Notes: generated by a model not told the origin, from the letters alone. 64,000 nt of DNA from an uncultured Bacteroidales bacterium (GCA_944326325.1 CALVDQ010000002.1:1-64000); one strand, 5' to 3'; counted from the stretch's first letter, positions 1 to 8,380 are shown. Program-made: numbers and translations.

Positions 1-1
1 A

Positions 2-124
2 AAATCCGGTCAAATGACAAATATGGGACAGGCGGTAGATAAGGCTCAAATCGGTGAGATGTCGTTTTGGGAGCATTATAGAAATGATTTTACTTTAGCA
101 AATGAGGCAGGCATCTATCCCTAA
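2..124 (+). CDS. C-terminal tail of an unidentified protein (partial)
   Basis: An open frame enters from the left edge and ends at TAA 122-124. The visible 40 residues end in FTLANEAGIYP and contain EMSFWEHYRND. I do not recognise the family. Base composition is visibly more AT-rich than the genes to the right, the stop codon sits in the loop of an intrinsic terminator, and the reading frame abuts a truncated fucosidase. This suggests the right-hand end of a transferred element, but no integrase or relaxase is visible in the window to confirm it. Confidence 0.5.
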   Translation, partial: KSGQMTNMGQAVDKAQIGEMSFWEHYRNDFTLANEAGIYP

Positions 125-142
125 ATGGATGTCTGCTTTTTT
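107..142 (+). terminator. Rho-independent terminator of the left-edge gene
   Basis: A 12-bp stem (107-118 with 125-136, two G:T pairs) has a 6-nt loop CCCTAA that holds the stop codon, and is followed directly by TTTTTT at 137-142. This is a textbook intrinsic terminator in the plus direction. Confidence 0.8.
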
Positions 143-144
143 AG

Positions 145-455
145 TGACAGGGGATCCATCCAGGAATATGTTCTCTCCTGTGAACTTGCGGGCAGTCTCG
201 ACATACTCGTCCAAAGGGATGTTATGGTTGTACATCACCCATTCTCCCTTCGCATACATGGTTGCCGGCCCCCAATGGATGAAAAGCCCGAACCTTGCAT
301 CTTCAAACCAGGCAAGCGCGGCATCCCTTGCCGACTTCTTGTATTCAGCCTCGTATCCTTTCAGAAAATAAGGCATTTCCCTCCATGCGTTTTCCTGTGC
401 GTTGAGGATTCCGAATATGGACAAGAACACTGCAACAAAAACTATTTTTTTTCAT
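145..455 (-). pseudogene. GH29 alpha-L-fucosidase remnant (N-terminus only)
   Basis: The minus frame encodes the N-terminal part of a GH29 fucosidase: a signal peptide, then WFEDARFGLFIHWGPATMYA and DEYVETARKFTGEN, both typical of the family. Homology stops near position 160, where the frame runs into the neighbouring gene's terminator, so only about 100 of the usual 400-500 residues remain and the catalytic residues are lost. The natural ATG at 453-455 is followed by eight A residues (445-452 on the plus strand as T). With seven, the frame would read MKKIVFVAVFLSIFGILNAQ, a perfect signal peptide; with eight it stops at once. Gene is therefore dead by both truncation and frameshift. Confidence 0.8.
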
Positions 456-560
456 ATTGTATTTCTTATTCATTGTGTTTTATTCTTCGTCTACAATAAA
501 CGCTTCGCCTCGGCATACCCAGAATAATTCTGTCTCTGCGCTCGGCTTGCGGTTTTAATA

Positions 561-3041
561 TTATCTGTACTCCAGCCATGCCGTGGCGACAGTGTCATCA
601 CTTGCGCTGAAACGTATCCACCTTGCCTGGAAGGCGTCATCGAACTTGTGAACCAGCTTTTCTCCCGGTTTTACTGTCAGTTCGGTGTACATGACCCATT
701 CCCCGTTTCCGCAAGGGTCGACTTCCACCTTAAATGTCACATCTTTGTCTGACTTGTGGGACAGGGTCAGTTCCTTTTCATCATAGAATCCTATCAGGTA
801 CGGATCGGAGACTTCGCCTGCCTTTACGGAAGAGTCCTTCCACGGACCGCCATTTCCTACAGGCTTGCCCATCTCCCACAGATCATCGATGACACCGGCC
901 CATACGGCAGCCTTGCCGTCTTCGGAGACGATGATATGTTCATTGTTCCTGGCTTGTCCCGGCTGGATACCCGTCATGACCAGCATACCGCGATAGGAGG
1001 CATAATCGTTTATCTGGAAGTCGTGCGAGGATATCGGACGTATCTTTGCATACCCGTCCGCATTCTCTGCCGGCAATTCGTAGAAAGTCCCGTGGCAGTT
1101 GAACAGATCCCGTTCGGTGGCTACCTCGCGGCAGATGCGCAGGACATCCTGTCCCATGAGCCTGGTATATCTGTCATTGCCCAGCGGCAGTCTCCATCGT
1201 CTTTGCCTGTCATCGACAATCAGTACGGAAGATTCGTCCACCGTAACGACCAGATGCGGGATCGCGAACTTTTCCCGGATGAATCCGGCCGTTTCAGGAT
1301 CATCCTTGCGTACCAAGGTCAGGGAATCGCCCATTTCGTAATATCCGGTTTCGGTAACTTCTCCGTTCAGGATGTCCGTGGCAAGTACGCCCAGCGACCT
1401 CCGGTTGTCTCCAAGCCCGTACAGCAGTCCTCCGGTTGTCTTCTTGTCCGAAACCCTTGACAGGCCGTGGAACATCCGGGCCGCGGAAGCCGGACGGTCA
1501 TCGGTATCCGTATATACGAAACTTACCGATACGTTTCCAGGCTTGTCCGTCTTTACGCGAATCCATTCACCTTTGTCGCCTTCATTGAAAGGCAGATATG
1601 CGGATCCGTCTGCGGCTACTCGGATTTCAGTAAGTTCCTTCCATTCGCCGTTTCCTTGTACATCTGTCTCGAATGTGAAGGCAAGGTCCTGTCCGCTGTT
1701 ATTCCGTATCCAGCAGCAGCGCTCGTCCCATCCGGCAAAAAGATACGGATCGGACCAGACCCCGGCCTGCACGTCTTCGTCCTCCCAGACAGCTCCGTCC
1801 GCCGTGGCAGGTCCCAGTTCATCAGGTTTTGCAAGGGATGTAAACCACAGGTTAGAGTTGGACTGTCCCGGGCCTTCGATACCGCCTTTCGCCTTACGTT
1901 TGTTCAGGAACTCTTTCTGGGCTGAGTCATCGCAGCCGAAAACCAGTTCATCGTTCCAGCGTGTGAAGTCGCCGATAACTTTCAGATAGCTTGTACGCGG
2001 CCTGATACCTGCAGTGTTGCCGGCGGTGAATGCAGCAGGAAAGTGCCAGAACATACCGTGCATTGTCATCAGATAATCCGGATTTTCTTCCGTCCCTATC
2101 TCGCGGATACGGGGCCATTCCGTGTTCCAGCCGTGAGCTCCGTCATATGCGTGACTTGCTTTCGGCAGACGGTAGAAACTCCAACCTTCCTGCGGATCCC
2201 TTACTCCGAGCAGGACGGACTTGTGATCCCAGCCCGTAGCCCAGATAGGGTCTGTGTCGGGATTCCGGTTTCCGTAAATGCCGCCGGGACCGGTCACCTC
2301 CACAAACTGGTTGCGGCGGACGACTTTCCAGTCCTTGCCGTCCCATTCCGACAGGGAACCGGACTCTGCATCGAATCTCTTCATTGCCTCTGAAGAAAGT
2401 TCTCCGTTATTGGAGTAGACAAGTACACCCTGCCCGGAATACAGACCTTTGCCGTGGGCTCCGGGAAGCAGGTCCGGTATCCTGGCGGTATTCTTTCCGT
2501 CCCCTCCGTAAATGCTGCGGCCTGCCACGTTCCTGTCCCTGTACAGTTCTTTGGTCTCGAGCGTGTTCACGTCAACCTCGTAGAACCCTTCTTCCATCGT
2601 GGCTATGTATATCTTCCCTTCAGGATCGGTCAGATGCCGTGCCGAACCGGTGTAGCGTCCCGGGGCCTGCTGCCATGGAATGACCCTGATATCAGAATTC
2701 TCATCTATGAAATAAGGGCCGATATTCAGCTGGCCGGATTCCTTGTGGACAAGACGGTTTGCCGGTGTGCCGCCGATACTCTCGGGGCACACGGTCATTT
2801 TCTTGTCCGGGGTGATCCGGTACAGTTTGTCGGAAGACCCGAACGGGAGGTGAGGCCCGTATGTTATGACCCACAGATCACCGTTCCAGGGTACGACAGC
2901 TCCGGTTCCGCATTCTCCTTCTTCATTATAGAAGGCCAGACCGGGATATATGCCGGAAATATTGTCTTTCGGAAGATGTGCTGTAGTCGAGCAGCTTACC
3001 AGACCTGCTGCAAGCAGTGTACTGACCAGTATATTTCTCAT
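561..3041 (-). CDS. Large secreted lipoprotein, probable beta-propeller, function unknown
   Basis: The 826-residue product begins with a lipoprotein signal peptide ending in LVSC (Cys at about residue 17). The body has many short segments of the type seen in propeller blades, for example GKIYIATMEEGFYEVD and DLWVITYGPHLPFG, and a Trp-rich, Asp-rich composition. Two similar C-terminal stretches (residues about 430-520 and 735-826) both carry VQAGVWSDPYLF / VKAGEVSDPYLI followed by a GNGEW element, so the protein contains an internal duplication. I do not recognise an enzyme active site. It lies between remnants of a GH29 gene and a SusC gene, so it may be a survivor of a former polysaccharide utilisation locus with a glycan-binding role (inference). 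Confidence 0.75.
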   Translation of the reverse strand: MRNILVSTLLAAGLVSCSTTAHLPKDNISGIYPGLAFYNEEGECGTGAVVPWNGDLWVITYGPHLPFGSSDKLYRITPDKKMTVCPESIGGTPANRLVHKESGQLNIGPYFIDENSDIRVIPWQQAPGRYTGSARHLTDPEGKIYIATMEEGFYEVDVNTLETKELYRDRNVAGRSIYGGDGKNTARIPDLLPGAHGKGLYSGQGVLVYSNNGELSSEAMKRFDAESGSLSEWDGKDWKVVRRNQFVEVTGPGGIYGNRNPDTDPIWATGWDHKSVLLGVRDPQEGWSFYRLPKASHAYDGAHGWNTEWPRIREIGTEENPDYLMTMHGMFWHFPAAFTAGNTAGIRPRTSYLKVIGDFTRWNDELVFGCDDSAQKEFLNKRKAKGGIEGPGQSNSNLWFTSLAKPDELGPATADGAVWEDEDVQAGVWSDPYLFAGWDERCCWIRNNSGQDLAFTFETDVQGNGEWKELTEIRVAADGSAYLPFNEGDKGEWIRVKTDKPGNVSVSFVYTDTDDRPASAARMFHGLSRVSDKKTTGGLLYGLGDNRRSLGVLATDILNGEVTETGYYEMGDSLTLVRKDDPETAGFIREKFAIPHLVVTVDESSVLIVDDRQRRWRLPLGNDRYTRLMGQDVLRICREVATERDLFNCHGTFYELPAENADGYAKIRPISSHDFQINDYASYRGMLVMTGIQPGQARNNEHIIVSEDGKAAVWAGVIDDLWEMGKPVGNGGPWKDSSVKAGEVSDPYLIGFYDEKELTLSHKSDKDVTFKVEVDPCGNGEWVMYTELTVKPGEKLVHKFDDAFQARWIRFSASDDTVATAWLEYR

Positions 3042-3111
3042 AATATTTCTTCAGTTTATTGATAGCGTGGTTTTGAAGGAATCCGAAGGCTGAGGGATCG
3101 GTTTCCGAAAA

Positions 3112-3119
3112 CAAATTTA
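3112..3119 (-). promoter_or_regulatory. Putative -7 box for the 826-aa lipoprotein
   Basis: Read on the minus strand this is TAAATTTG, matching the Bacteroidota -7 consensus TAnnTTTG. It lies about 70 nt upstream of the ATG at 3041. No good -33 TTTG is present at the expected 19-20 nt, so activation by a regulator is plausible. Confidence 0.45.
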
Positions 3120-3187
3120 GAGACAATGCAGAGAAAAATTATTTCAGCTTTATCCAAAAAATTTTAAAAAAATCCAATTTCATTTTC

Positions 3188-3223
3188 AAATTTGTCCGGA
3201 ATTCTTTAAAATTTGTACAGAAT
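3188..3223. promoter_or_regulatory. Pair of direct repeats spaced 21 bp, candidate activator site
   Basis: AAATTTGTCCGGAAT (3188-3202) and AAATTTGTACAGAAT (3209-3223) match at 13 of 15 positions with a 21-bp period, two helical turns. They lie about 70-110 bp upstream of the -7 box of the lipoprotein gene. Tandem same-face repeats upstream of a promoter lacking a -33 element fit an activator site; the regulator is unknown. Confidence 0.4.
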
Positions 3224-3255
3224 ACCGGCAATTGCGTACTTTCATTGGCATTATC

Positions 3256-3300
3256 AAAAAAGGGGAGGTGACCTGAAGGGCCTTCCGGACCCACCTCCCC
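3256..3300 (-). terminator. Strong intrinsic terminator (minus direction)
   Basis: GGGGAGGTG (3262-3270) pairs perfectly with CACCTCCCC (3292-3300), with an inner GAAGG/CCTTC stem. On the minus strand the stem is followed at once by six T (3261-3256). On the plus strand seven T occur 8 nt beyond, so weak bidirectional function is possible. It terminates the remnant cluster at 3326-3957. Confidence 0.8.
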
Positions 3301-3325
3301 GATAATTGTTTTTTTGACTGGAAAT

Positions 3326-3957
3326 TTATTCTGCCGCAGATCCCACGACAGTGTATGTCACATCGTATATTGTAAACTCGGACAGTCCGAACCTGTTGCC
3401 TTCTGCAAGGTTTTCGGAACCGTTGTAGCCCAGGTTCACTTCAACCATGTCGCGGTTATCGAACATGTAGGAAGCCCTGGCGTCTTTTGGGCAAGGCATT
3501 CATAAGGTTGTTGCCCGGATTGCTGTTCATATATCCGTCCTGGTTGTAGAGGACCATGGCATTGATGTCATGTTTCCAGAATGTCCTGGCGTATTCCAAC
3601 ATAGCCTGGATATAGATCTGCCGGTTCCCGGTATGTGAACTGGAGGAGTTCAGCACTGGATTTTCCTCGTCTCCTAACCGGCTGATTGTAAAGTCGTACG
3701 TTCCGTCTTCATTTCTGGTGTAGTTCTCCAGAGTGAATACGTTGTAGGGCGAGACCCTGTTCTGTGTAGCTGTGCTCAGGCTTTTTGTTTTGCGACCGCA
3801 CGGACTCCCTGTCATCTGAAAACCTGAGGCCGAAATTCAGAAGGACAAGATAATATCTGTCATACAATACCCCAAGCGCTTTCTGGTCTCCTTTAAGTGT
3901 CAGTTGCCATAAAAGCACGTCAGGCGTATCTTCGGAAAATGTGGTCAGATTTTTCAT
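3326..3957 (-). pseudogene. Chimeric remnant: ECF sigma factor N-terminus joined to a SusC receptor fragment
   Basis: Reading on the minus strand from 3957, the first about 50 residues (LLWQLTLKGDQKALGVLYDR then NFGLRFSDDRE) are the start of an ECF sigma-70 factor. Homology ends near 3800 and a different frame begins that is typical SusC barrel sequence: ARTFWKHDINAMVLYNQDGY and NNLMNALPKRRQG. A further frame change near 3485 continues SusC as ASYMFDNRDMVEVNLGYNGS and AEGNRFG. The last 18 codons (ending TVVGSAAE, stop 3326-3328) do not look like SusC and may be the tail of a third gene. Deletions between genes of one former sigma-controlled SusC locus would give this picture. Confidence 0.75.
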
Positions 3958-3999
3958 TAAAGGTCAGTTCGTTTTTCCGCTGCAGGCGTCAAGGTCAGA

Positions 4000-4461
4000 T
4001 CAATGCTCGTCAGGAGCGTAGAGATACTGTCCTAACGGGGAAGGGTATTCGCAGTAGTCTTCCGGCGAAAAGAAGCGGTCAAGCTCGATAGCAGCGTTTT
4101 CGGGAGAGTCCGACGTGTGCACTATATTCTCCTGGGAGCTCATTCCGTAGTCGCCCCTGATGGTGCCCGGGAGAGCCTTGCGGGAATTTGTGGCCCCGGC
4201 CATCTCCCTTACTGTCCTGACAGCCTCGAACCCTTCCCAGCAGCACAGGATTACCGGTGCGGCCATCATTCCGGCCTTCAGCCAGGGGAAGAACGGGCGG
4301 TCCTTCAAGTGGGCGTAATGCTCGTCCAGTATCTCCGGGGTCAGCTGTACCATCTTCATGGCCACGAGCTTGAGCCCCTTTTTCTCGAAACGTGAAATGA
4401 CTTCGCCGACAAGACCTCTCTGGAGAGTGCCGGGTTTGAGGATTACCAATGTTCTTTCCAT
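4000..4461 (-). CDS. ndk: Nucleoside diphosphate kinase
   Basis: The 153-residue protein transfers the gamma phosphate of ATP to nucleoside diphosphates through a phosphohistidine, balancing NTP and dNTP pools in the cytosol. It opens with the standard ERTLVILKPG and contains LPGTIRGDYG and the active-site segment NIVHTSDSPE, with His115 as the phosphorylated residue. Length is normal for the family. It is the last gene of a minus-strand run, 36 nt downstream of the aldo/keto reductase, and is followed by the sigma/SusC remnant. There is no obvious terminator right after it. Confidence 0.95.
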   Translation of the reverse strand: MERTLVILKPGTLQRGLVGEVISRFEKKGLKLVAMKMVQLTPEILDEHYAHLKDRPFFPWLKAGMMAAPVILCCWEGFEAVRTVREMAGATNSRKALPGTIRGDYGMSSQENIVHTSDSPENAAIELDRFFSPEDYCEYPSPLGQYLYAPDEH

Positions 4462-4497
4462 GATGTTTTCTTGATTTCAGTCAGATATACCGTACAT

Positions 4498-5895
4498 TTA
4501 AAGCAGGCTGAGTTTCAGTTTTTCCACATATCCGGAAATCCTGGACAGTTCCTTCGGGATATCGATGTTCTGCGGGCAGTGCGGGATACACTGTCCGCAG
4601 CTGATGCAGTGATCGGCCTGTCTCTCCCTCGGTACGGCCCTGCCGTAGCCTGTAAGATATCTGCGCCTGGCTTTCCTGTAGTTCTCGGACAATGCGTCCT
4701 GGGAGATGTCCCCCTCGTTGACACACTTGTTGTAATGCAGGAGGATGGCCGGGATGTCAATGCCGTAAGGGCAAGGCATACAGTATTTGCAGTCGTTGCA
4801 AGGGATAGTAGGGTACTGCTTCATAAGTACCGCGGTTTCCTCGAGGAAGCGGAGGTCCTCCTCCTGCAACGGCCTGAGAGGGGAGTAGGTGCGTATGTTT
4901 TCTTCAAGATGTTCCATATACGTCATTCCGCTGAGCACGGTGAGCACATCCGGGAATGTGCCTGCAAACCGGAATGCCCAGGACGCGACGCTGCCCTGCG
5001 GATCCCGCTCTTTCAGACGTTCCGCTATGTGCGGAGGCACCTTGCTGAGGCGTCCTCCGAGAAGAGGTTCCATGATGACGGCAGGGATGTTCTTGTCCGC
5101 AAGTTTCCCGTAGAGGTATTCCGCGTCCACATTCCCGCGGGAGGCGTGCCTCCAGTCCAGATAGTTCAGCTGTATCTGGACGAAATCCCAGTGTACCTTG
5201 CCGTGGAGGTCAAGGATATGGTCAAAGGTCCTGGTGTCCCCGTGATATGAAAATCCCAGGTGCCTTATCCTGCCCGCCTCCCTCTCCTTCATCAGGAAAT
5301 CCATGACACCGTTGTCCATATACCTGGCGTTGAAACGCTTTACTCCACCGCCTCCTACCGAATGCAGAAGGTAGTAGTCAATATGGTCCGTCATAAGATT
5401 CTCGAAGGACTTCCTGTACATCAGGAGCGAGTTCTCCCTGGTCCAGTTGCTGAAGTTGGAAAGCTTGGTGGCTATGAAGTACGAATCGCGGGGATGTCGC
5501 GACAAGGCGATGGCAGTCGCCTTTTCCGACAGGCCCTGGCAGTACACCGGGGAGGTGTCATAGTAGTTCACCCCGTGTTCCATCGCCGTGTCTATGAGTC
5601 TGTTGACAGCTTCCTGATCCACAATTTCCTTCCCTTCCCCGTCTTTCGTCATAGGCCATCTCATGCATCCGTAGCCGAGAAGCGATACCCTGTCACCTGT
5701 GCCCGGGTCGGTCCTGAAAGTCATCTGCCCGTCCGCCGCATCCGTGGAAGACGTACCTCCGCCGTTCCCGGCACATCCCGCAGCCACGGTCCCGAGTACC
5801 GCTGCAGCCGACCCTGCAGTCCTGAAAAATTCCCTCCTGCTTATCCTTCCGTCATCCGAGGGGATGCCGTCCTGGTTTCTGTATCCCTGCTTCAT
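4498..5895 (-). CDS. Tat-exported aldo/keto reductase with C-terminal 4Fe-4S ferredoxin domain
   Basis: The 465-residue protein starts with a twin-arginine signal (SRREFF, Arg20-Arg21) and a hydrophobic stretch ending AAGC, so it is probably exported folded, perhaps as a Tat lipoprotein. Residues about 65-340 form an aldo/keto reductase barrel: YYDTSPVYCQG carries the catalytic Tyr118 and IATKLS the Lys144. The C-terminal part has CNDCKYCMPC and CISCGQCIPHC, two ferredoxin-type cluster motifs, each with the extra CP typical of this subfamily. It lies 24 nt downstream of a membrane polyferredoxin gene, so electron delivery from that protein is likely (inference). The substrate is unknown. Confidence 0.9.
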   Translation of the reverse strand: MKQGYRNQDGIPSDDGRISRREFFRTAGSAAAVLGTVAAGCAGNGGGTSSTDAADGQMTFRTDPGTGDRVSLLGYGCMRWPMTKDGEGKEIVDQEAVNRLIDTAMEHGVNYYDTSPVYCQGLSEKATAIALSRHPRDSYFIATKLSNFSNWTRENSLLMYRKSFENLMTDHIDYYLLHSVGGGGVKRFNARYMDNGVMDFLMKEREAGRIRHLGFSYHGDTRTFDHILDLHGKVHWDFVQIQLNYLDWRHASRGNVDAEYLYGKLADKNIPAVIMEPLLGGRLSKVPPHIAERLKERDPQGSVASWAFRFAGTFPDVLTVLSGMTYMEHLEENIRTYSPLRPLQEEDLRFLEETAVLMKQYPTIPCNDCKYCMPCPYGIDIPAILLHYNKCVNEGDISQDALSENYRKARRRYLTGYGRAVPRERQADHCISCGQCIPHCPQNIDIPKELSRISGYVEKLKLSLL

Positions 5896-5919
5896 GGTTT
5901 CTTAGATAAACTTTTTATG

Positions 5920-7431
5920 TCAGATATGCCTGTGCACCTCGTTCCCTTTCACATATATCGCGCTGAACGGCCTTGCAGGGCAATGATATTCGCAGGAACC
6001 GCAGCCGATGCACCTTTCCGTGTCCACGGCCGGTATCCTCGGCGATTCCTTGTCTTCAGGGTCTTTGTTGACCATCATTATGGCGCCCGCAGGGCAATGC
6101 CGTGCGCAGTTGCCGCAGGACACTCCGTCCGTGTTCACGACGCAATTCTCATATATGATTACGGCATGGCCTATCTGTATCGATGATTTTTCTTCGGCAG
6201 TTACGGCCGTTATCGGTCCTGACGGGCAAACATCGGAGCACCGTGTACACTCGGGCCGGCACCAGCCTTTCTCGAACGACATCTCCGGCTGCATGAGTGT
6301 CATCAGGGACGAGGACGGTTTCAGTACCTGTTCCGGACATACGGTAACACAAAGCTGGCAGGCTGTGCAATGCTGTGCAAAATGTTTCAGGCTCAGCGAC
6401 CCTGCCGGTTCGAGCCTTGTCTTCCGCACCGGTGCTTTCTTGTCCTGGAGTTCCGCGAGACCTCCGTCCACCTTCATTTCCTGGGCCTTTACCGTAGCCG
6501 CGGCAAGCACTACGGCCGAGGAGGCGATGAAGGCCCGTCTGCCGTTCCTGTCTTCAGACCAGTCCTGCTGTTTCCCTCCCGGTTTTCCTTCCTTTTTCCC
6601 GGATTTCCATACCGCCCTGTATCTTATGGCCCCTTCGTTGCAGGTCCCGATGCAGTCAAAGCAGTCCACGCAACGGCTGTAGTCTATCCTGTGGGCCGTC
6701 ATGTCTATGCAGGAAGCCTTGCATTGTCTCCCGCACAGTCCGCAGTTGCGGCACTTCGAGGTGTCGATGACCGGCCTGAACAGGGAGAACCTGGACAGGA
6801 ATCCGAGCACGGTACCCACCGGGCACACCGTATTGCAGTATGTCCTGCCGTTCTTCCAGGCGAGTATGAATATGGCTATGAATGTCACCGCAGCGACAAT
6901 GAAGGTCGGAAGGCTCCTTATCCACACCTCCGTGCTGTAGAAGGCATAGCTGTCCGCCCTTTCGGCTATGAAGGCCAGCAGATTGTTGCCCCACCTGTAC
7001 AGGGGAGCGAACAGGTTGCCTGCAATCCTGCCGTAGGAACTGTAAGGGGCGAGCAGCGCCGTAAAGGACGTCGCTCCCGCGACAAGGGCTATGATGAAGA
7101 CAGCAAGCACCCCGTACCTCAGCCGGTTTCTGGCCGGAGACCACGAGAACCTGAACCTGTTTTTCTTTCTGGTCCTGCCGTGTATCCATGAAATGATGTC
7201 CTGGAATACCCCGAGAGGGCATATCACAGAACAATAGACCCTGCCGAAAAGGAGCGTCAGCACCACAAGAAAGGCGATGACACCGAAATTCAAGGCAAGC
7301 ACGGCCGGCAGGAACTGGATTTTCGCCAGCCATCCGAGCCATCTGTGCAAAGTGCCTGTAAAGTCGAGGAAAAGCAGAGTGATGGCAGCGAAGACCGCCG
7401 CCGCTGCGATGATTCTTGTCTTTCTTAGCAT
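5920..7431 (-). CDS. NapH/CcoG-like membrane polyferredoxin
   Basis: The 503-residue protein has about five N-terminal membrane segments, including one ending VYCSVICPLG, a Cys-Pro motif typical of NapH/RdxA-type quinol-to-ferredoxin electron transfer proteins, and a second YCNTVCPVG. These are followed by CRNCGLCGRQC and CVDCFDCIGTC cluster motifs, then a second half starting RRAFIASSAVVLAAATVKAQ, which looks like an internal Tat-type segment, and more 4Fe-4S motifs (CTACQLCVTVC, CTRCSDVC, CGNCARHC, CIGCGSCEYHC). The protein appears to be a natural fusion of a membrane quinol dehydrogenase module with a periplasmic ferredoxin. It is transcribed ahead of the Tat aldo/keto reductase and likely feeds it electrons. 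Confidence 0.9.
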   Translation of the reverse strand: MLRKTRIIAAAAVFAAITLLFLDFTGTLHRWLGWLAKIQFLPAVLALNFGVIAFLVVLTLLFGRVYCSVICPLGVFQDIISWIHGRTRKKNRFRFSWSPARNRLRYGVLAVFIIALVAGATSFTALLAPYSSYGRIAGNLFAPLYRWGNNLLAFIAERADSYAFYSTEVWIRSLPTFIVAAVTFIAIFILAWKNGRTYCNTVCPVGTVLGFLSRFSLFRPVIDTSKCRNCGLCGRQCKASCIDMTAHRIDYSRCVDCFDCIGTCNEGAIRYRAVWKSGKKEGKPGGKQQDWSEDRNGRRAFIASSAVVLAAATVKAQEMKVDGGLAELQDKKAPVRKTRLEPAGSLSLKHFAQHCTACQLCVTVCPEQVLKPSSSLMTLMQPEMSFEKGWCRPECTRCSDVCPSGPITAVTAEEKSSIQIGHAVIIYENCVVNTDGVSCGNCARHCPAGAIMMVNKDPEDKESPRIPAVDTERCIGCGSCEYHCPARPFSAIYVKGNEVHRHI

Positions 7432-7452
7432 AAAATGTCAGGTTCCTTAATG

Positions 7453-7484
7453 CAAAAATACGAAACAGCCGGCAAATTGCAAAA
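7453..7484 (-). promoter_or_regulatory. Promoter of the polyferredoxin-aldo/keto reductase operon
   Basis: On the minus strand, TTTTG (7484-7480), a 19-nt spacer and TATTTTTG (7460-7453) match the Bacteroidota -33/-7 consensus. It lies about 22 nt upstream of the start codon at 7431. Confidence 0.7.
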
Positions 7485-7521
7485 CTTACATCTGTCCCGA
7501 CGCTTGTCCGGTTATAAAAAG

Positions 7522-7553
7522 TTTTGAAAAACGGTACGTGCTTGTTACATTTG
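7522..7553 (+). promoter_or_regulatory. Promoter of the outer-membrane barrel gene
   Basis: TTTTG (7522-7526), 19-nt spacer, TACATTTG (7546-7553): a full match to the Bacteroidota promoter. The predicted transcript has a leader of about 45 nt before the ATG at 7605. Confidence 0.75.
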
Positions 7554-7604
7554 TATGTGCACTTGCATCTTTAATCCGGACTGACGTTTTTTAAATACAA
7601 TGTT

Positions 7605-8330
7605 ATGAAAAAATTCCTGAATGTAATTGCGGCAGCCGCTGTATGCCTGTTTTTCACGATGCCGCTTTCTGCAAAGAGCGGGGTGGACCTGAGTTATCTC
7701 AACTCATCCTATACGACCAGGCTTAACGGGGCCGACAAGTCCACCAAGGGCGAGCCTATGAACGGATTCTACGTAGGCGTGAACAACGATGTAATGCTGT
7801 TCGCCGGCCTGTCCATACAGCCGGGACTTTATTATTCCTACCTCAATTCCACCTCTTCCGAAGAAGCCCCAGGCTTCAATCTTACAGGAAGCTATACGGA
7901 GCATGCCCTCAACGTGCCGATCCATATAAAATACACTTTCGATCTAGTACCTGCCTTCGGCGTGTATGTGTTTGCCGGTCCTACGCTTTCCCTCGGACTT
8001 TCCGCCTCTGACAGGCTGTCCGTATCCGGAGACCTGCTCGGCCAGCATTTCAACGGCAGCGTGAGCTACAACAGGTATTCAGGCAATGTGAAGACAAACG
8101 GCATTTCCGACGAGGTTGTGGACAATACGCTCAACCAGTACCTCCCTTCCGGAAAGATGAAGCGTTTCGATGTGCTCATGGGAGGAGGTGTCGGCCTGAA
8201 TCTCCTCAGGTTCATCACCGTAAAAGGCGGGTTCGACTACGGGATTGTGAACAGGTTCAAGGATGAGATGGCCGATACCGGCGTTATGAACAGGATGCAG
8301 TTCTATATTGCTCTCGGCGTCAGATTCTAG
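7605..8330 (+). CDS. Outer-membrane beta-barrel protein (PorT/OmpW-like)
   Basis: The 241-residue product begins with a Sec signal peptide (MKKFLNVIAAAAVCLFF, cleavage after LSA). The mature part has alternating aromatic/polar strands such as FYVGVNNDVMLFAGLSIQPG and FGVYVFAGPTLSLGL, and ends in the aromatic IALGVRF expected of a barrel C-terminus inserted by BamA. This places it in the small eight-stranded outer-membrane barrel group common in Bacteroidota; no specific ligand is evident. It is monocistronic, with its own promoter and a hairpin repeat directly downstream. Confidence 0.85.
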   Translation: MKKFLNVIAAAAVCLFFTMPLSAKSGVDLSYLNSSYTTRLNGADKSTKGEPMNGFYVGVNNDVMLFAGLSIQPGLYYSYLNSTSSEEAPGFNLTGSYTEHALNVPIHIKYTFDLVPAFGVYVFAGPTLSLGLSASDRLSVSGDLLGQHFNGSVSYNRYSGNVKTNGISDEVVDNTLNQYLPSGKMKRFDVLMGGGVGLNLLRFITVKGGFDYGIVNRFKDEMADTGVMNRMQFYIALGVRF

Positions 8331-8380
8331 TCAGAAGCCTGAACCCGGGCGGCGGGATGCTGCATGTTTGAGACAATGAG

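Noticed and set aside
456..560. Possible repeat between the GH29 remnant and the lipoprotein gene (GCCTCGGC... / GCTCGGCTT...)
   Set aside because: Only short partial matches (7-8 bp), which can occur by chance.
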